Source: Planctomycetota bacterium (GTDB lineage: Bacteria > Planctomycetota > PUPC01 > JABMSA01 > JAUWKK01). Taken from it: DNA of 8,502 nucleotides. The stretch spans positions 1 through 8,502 of the forward strand of contig JAUWKK010000101.1 of NCBI GenBank assembly GCA_030614245.1, given 5' to 3'. Under the pieces are notes generated by a model that was not told the origin of the DNA, did no database searches, and saw only the letters and a list, made by a program, of their open reading frames with translations. How positions within the stretch are numbered: position 1 is the stretch's first letter; the number at the start of each line of letters is the position of its first letter. The position numbers were made by a program, and so were the translations under genes. Positions 6,541 through 8,502 of this stretch are shown here, piece after piece.

Positions 6541-6631
6541 TCAGTGATCAGTGGCCAGTGATCAGTGTTCAGTGGCCAGTATCATCGTTCTTGACTGCTT
6601 ACTGATAACTTCTCACTTCTTACTGTTCACT
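6541..6631 (-). repeat. Heptad repeat array, copy B (13 units of 7 bases, inverted relative to copy A)
   Basis: Read on the minus strand, thirteen 7-base units run in register. Five AGT-type units come first (agtgaac, agtaaga, agtgaga, agttatc, agtaagc), then the core units agtcaag and aacgatg, then atactgg and five ACTG-type units (ccactga, acactga, tcactgg, ccactga, tcactga). The core differs from copy A at one of 21 bases. Bases 6613-6630 are also the last five codons and stop of the TPR gene (VNSKK then TGA), so the repeat overlaps coding sequence. Confidence 0.85.
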
Positions 6632-8502
6632 TTCTTCTCGGCGTTCAGCTTAGCAAGCTCGGCCTTTGCATCTTCAGCATGGGATGTGTCTTTGAAGCGC
6701 TCTTCGGTGGCGACCTGCTTGAGATAAGCCTTCGCCTTCTCAGTGTTATCCAGCTTCAGGTAGCAGCGTGCCGTCATCAGGAGGGAAGCGGCGCTCCACT
6801 GCGGGTATGCGTATCGGAAGTCGACTATGAGGAATTCCACGCGAGCGCCCTTGTAATCATTCTGCAGGTAGAGGCACTCGCCGAGCCCGAATTGCGCCTG
6901 CGCGGCGGCCTCGCCACTGTAACCGGCGATCGCCTTGCGGTATGCCGCGACGGCATCCTTGTAGGCGCCCTCCCGCTGGGCGCAGCGGCCGACTCCGCAG
7001 AAATTCTCGTGCACGTACTTGCCGTTGGGGAATTTCTCCGCCGCAGTCTGAAAGGCCTTCAGGCCTTCCGCCCACTTCTCGCGCCCATAGTTGCACTCTC
7101 CGATCCGCAGGTAGCATTTCTCGGCAAGTTCATCCGAAGGCTTGGCGTCGCTCAGCGCTTTCTCATACCGCTCGATCGCCTGCTTGAACTGCTTTGCCCG
7201 TTCGGCGATGCGGCCGAGATTGTATAGCGCTTCAGCCACGAACGTGCTGTCGGGGGTCTTCACGCACAGCGCCTCGAAGGCCGCCGCCGCCCGTGCGTCC
7301 TTCTTCAGATTGAGCCACGACCACCCGAGCTTGTAGTAGACCTTGTCGTAGAAATCAAGCCCGTCGATCGATGCGATAGTGCGGTACCGTGCCGCGGCTT
7401 CGTCGTAGCGCTTGCTGCGGTAGTCGAGTTCGGCGAGTTCATAGAGTGCGCTTGCCCTGATGACGGGCTTTGCGGCCAGCTTCGCAGCTTTCTCGAATGC
7501 CGGCGCCATTTTCTCGTCGTTCTTGAGTTTCAGGTAGTTCCAGCCGAGATTGTAGTATGCATCTGCGAGCAGCTTGGATTTGGGATTCTTCTCGATGAAA
7601 CTCTCGAGTTCAGCGGCGGCCCCCGTGTATTTCTCTTGGGCGAAGAGCGCTTCCGTGATACCGAAATGGCTGCTGGGTGCCACTTCGCTGGCGGGGTGCA
7701 GCTTGAGAACCTTGCGATATCGGACGATGGCTTCGTCGAACTTCTTGAGCTTTCTGAGCTCTTCTCCGGCCCGATAGATCGCCTCGGCGGCCCTGGGGCT
7801 GTCGGCGAACTTCGCGGCGAGCAGATCGAATTGCTCGACGGCCGCCTGCGGCTTGTTCTGCCGCGACCTGACGGGTCCGAGCAGGTAGCAGGCTCGGTCG
7901 GCGAGCTTGTGACCGCCGTAGCGCCCGGCATAGGTCTGAAGGTGCCCGGCGGCGTCATCGAGCCTGTCGGTTTCGGCGAGGGCCTGCGCGAGGTGGAAGC
8001 GCGCATCGGCGGCCAGTTCCGAGGTCGGATACTTCCGCAGGAAGCTCTCGAAGTGCTCGGCGGCTGCTTCGAGATGTTGCTTCTTCTGCTGCTTTGCGGC
8101 CTCGCTTGCCTGCATCACGTCGGCGGCTCCGACGTAGTATGCAGCCTTCTCGGCGAAGGGTGAAGCCGCGTAATCATCGATGCAGTGCTTGAATGCATCG
8201 GCCGCGGCTTCGGGTTTCTTCGCCGCGAGTGATATCTCGCCGACGAGGAAGATTGCCTCGGGAGCGAGCTCGCTCTTCGGGTGCCCGGCGACGAGCCTGG
8301 CGAACGCCTTAGCGGCGGCGGCCTCGTCGTTCAGCTTCCGGCGGCACCAGCCGAGGCCGTACAGCGCATCGTCCACCAGTTCCGGCGCCTTGCCGCCCGC
8401 GAGGAACTCGGAGAATGTCTTCGCCGCCGCTTCGACGTGGCCCGCTCGGAACTGATACTCGCCCAGGTTGAATAGCCCCGATGGGGCCAGTTCTCCGTCG
8501 GG
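6613..8502 (-). CDS. Long tetratricopeptide-repeat protein, N-terminus outside window
   Basis: The minus-strand frame is open from the right edge to a TGA at 6613-6615, so 629 residues are seen and the start is beyond the window. A GTG at 8376 is only an internal codon, because TPR sequence (GLFNLGEYQFRAGHVEAAAKTF) continues upstream of it. About 16 helical repeats of 36-37 residues fill the protein. Each has the pattern A-x-A-x-Y-x-LG-x-x-x-x, then A-x-x-x-F/Y and a P-x-S-x-(L/F) end. This period is longer than the classical 34 and resembles the TPR_6/YbgF-BamD group of envelope proteins. One repeat carries a ~10-residue insertion (QASEAAKQQKK). Such proteins are scaffolds for protein-protein contacts, often in the periplasm near Tol-Pal or ExbBD genes in planctomycetes; neither the signal peptide nor such neighbours can be seen here. 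The last five residues, VNSKK, are encoded by a heptad repeat array. Fold certain; function unknown. Confidence 0.88.
   Translation of the reverse strand, partial: PDGELAPSGLFNLGEYQFRAGHVEAAAKTFSEFLAGGKAPELVDDALYGLGWCRRKLNDEAAAAKAFARLVAGHPKSELAPEAIFLVGEISLAAKKPEAAADAFKHCIDDYAASPFAEKAAYYVGAADVMQASEAAKQQKKQHLEAAAEHFESFLRKYPTSELAADARFHLAQALAETDRLDDAAGHLQTYAGRYGGHKLADRACYLLGPVRSRQNKPQAAVEQFDLLAAKFADSPRAAEAIYRAGEELRKLKKFDEAIVRYRKVLKLHPASEVAPSSHFGITEALFAQEKYTGAAAELESFIEKNPKSKLLADAYYNLGWNYLKLKNDEKMAPAFEKAAKLAAKPVIRASALYELAELDYRSKRYDEAAARYRTIASIDGLDFYDKVYYKLGWSWLNLKKDARAAAAFEALCVKTPDSTFVAEALYNLGRIAERAKQFKQAIERYEKALSDAKPSDELAEKCYLRIGECNYGREKWAEGLKAFQTAAEKFPNGKYVHENFCGVGRCAQREGAYKDAVAAYRKAIAGYSGEAAAQAQFGLGECLYLQNDYKGARVEFLIVDFRYAYPQWSAASLLMTARCYLKLDNTEKAKAYLKQVATEERFKDTSHAEDAKAELAKLNAEKKVNSKK

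Noticed and set aside
5175..6631. CRISPR-like array suggested by regular short repeats
   Set aside because: Units are 7 bases and contiguous, with no spacers of 30 or so bases and no cas genes.
8374..8376. GTG at 8376 as the start of the TPR protein
   Set aside because: The frame stays open with clear TPR sequence to the window edge, so the true start is outside.

Overview
The window is a GC-rich stretch of bacterial chromosome. It fits Planctomycetota or a related lineage of the PVC/Hydrogenedentota kind. That assignment is inferred from four things: a secreted LamG-CARDB protein ending in a lone type I dockerin, an integrase-core transposase remnant of a type I associate with such genomes, long YbgF-like TPR proteins, and many short intergenic repeats. 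No rRNA, tRNA or marker gene is present to confirm it.

Layout. Positions 1-1749 (+) hold a sugar-use pair: the C-terminal part of a GH32 fructosidase (its 5' end is outside the window) and, 24 bases later, a PfkB-family fructokinase. Together they suggest cleavage of sucrose or fructan followed by phosphorylation of the released fructose. Convergent to this pair is an exported LamG-CARDB-dockerin protein (1799-3475, -). Its promoter side faces a region of about 830 bases without an intact gene (3476-4306). That region holds a decayed transposase 5' end, short GTGCC-type palindromes and a good sigma70-like promoter (4247-4275). The promoter drives a family 2 glycosyltransferase with two C-terminal membrane helices (4307-5179, +), resembling polyprenyl-phosphate sugar transferases.

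An MCE/MlaD-type membrane-anchored lipid-transport protein follows (5353-6456, +), without its usual MlaE/MlaF partners in view. Convergent to it is a long TPR protein (6613-8502, -) that runs off the right edge. It has about 16 repeats of roughly 37 residues.

The most unusual structure is a pair of 91-base arrays, each of thirteen 7-base units with no register break. They lie in opposite orientation around the MCE gene (5175-5265 on +, 6541-6631 on -). Each starts at the 3' end of a neighbouring gene and supplies or contains that gene's stop codon. They share a nearly identical central core, and their units switch from AGT-type to ACT-type across the core. A second, unrelated hairpin element (5271-5324) lies between the first array and the MCE start codon.

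I see no defence system, CRISPR array, prophage or biosynthetic cluster. The genes look like ordinary carbohydrate, envelope and surface functions. The best candidates for something undescribed are the intergenic repeats.
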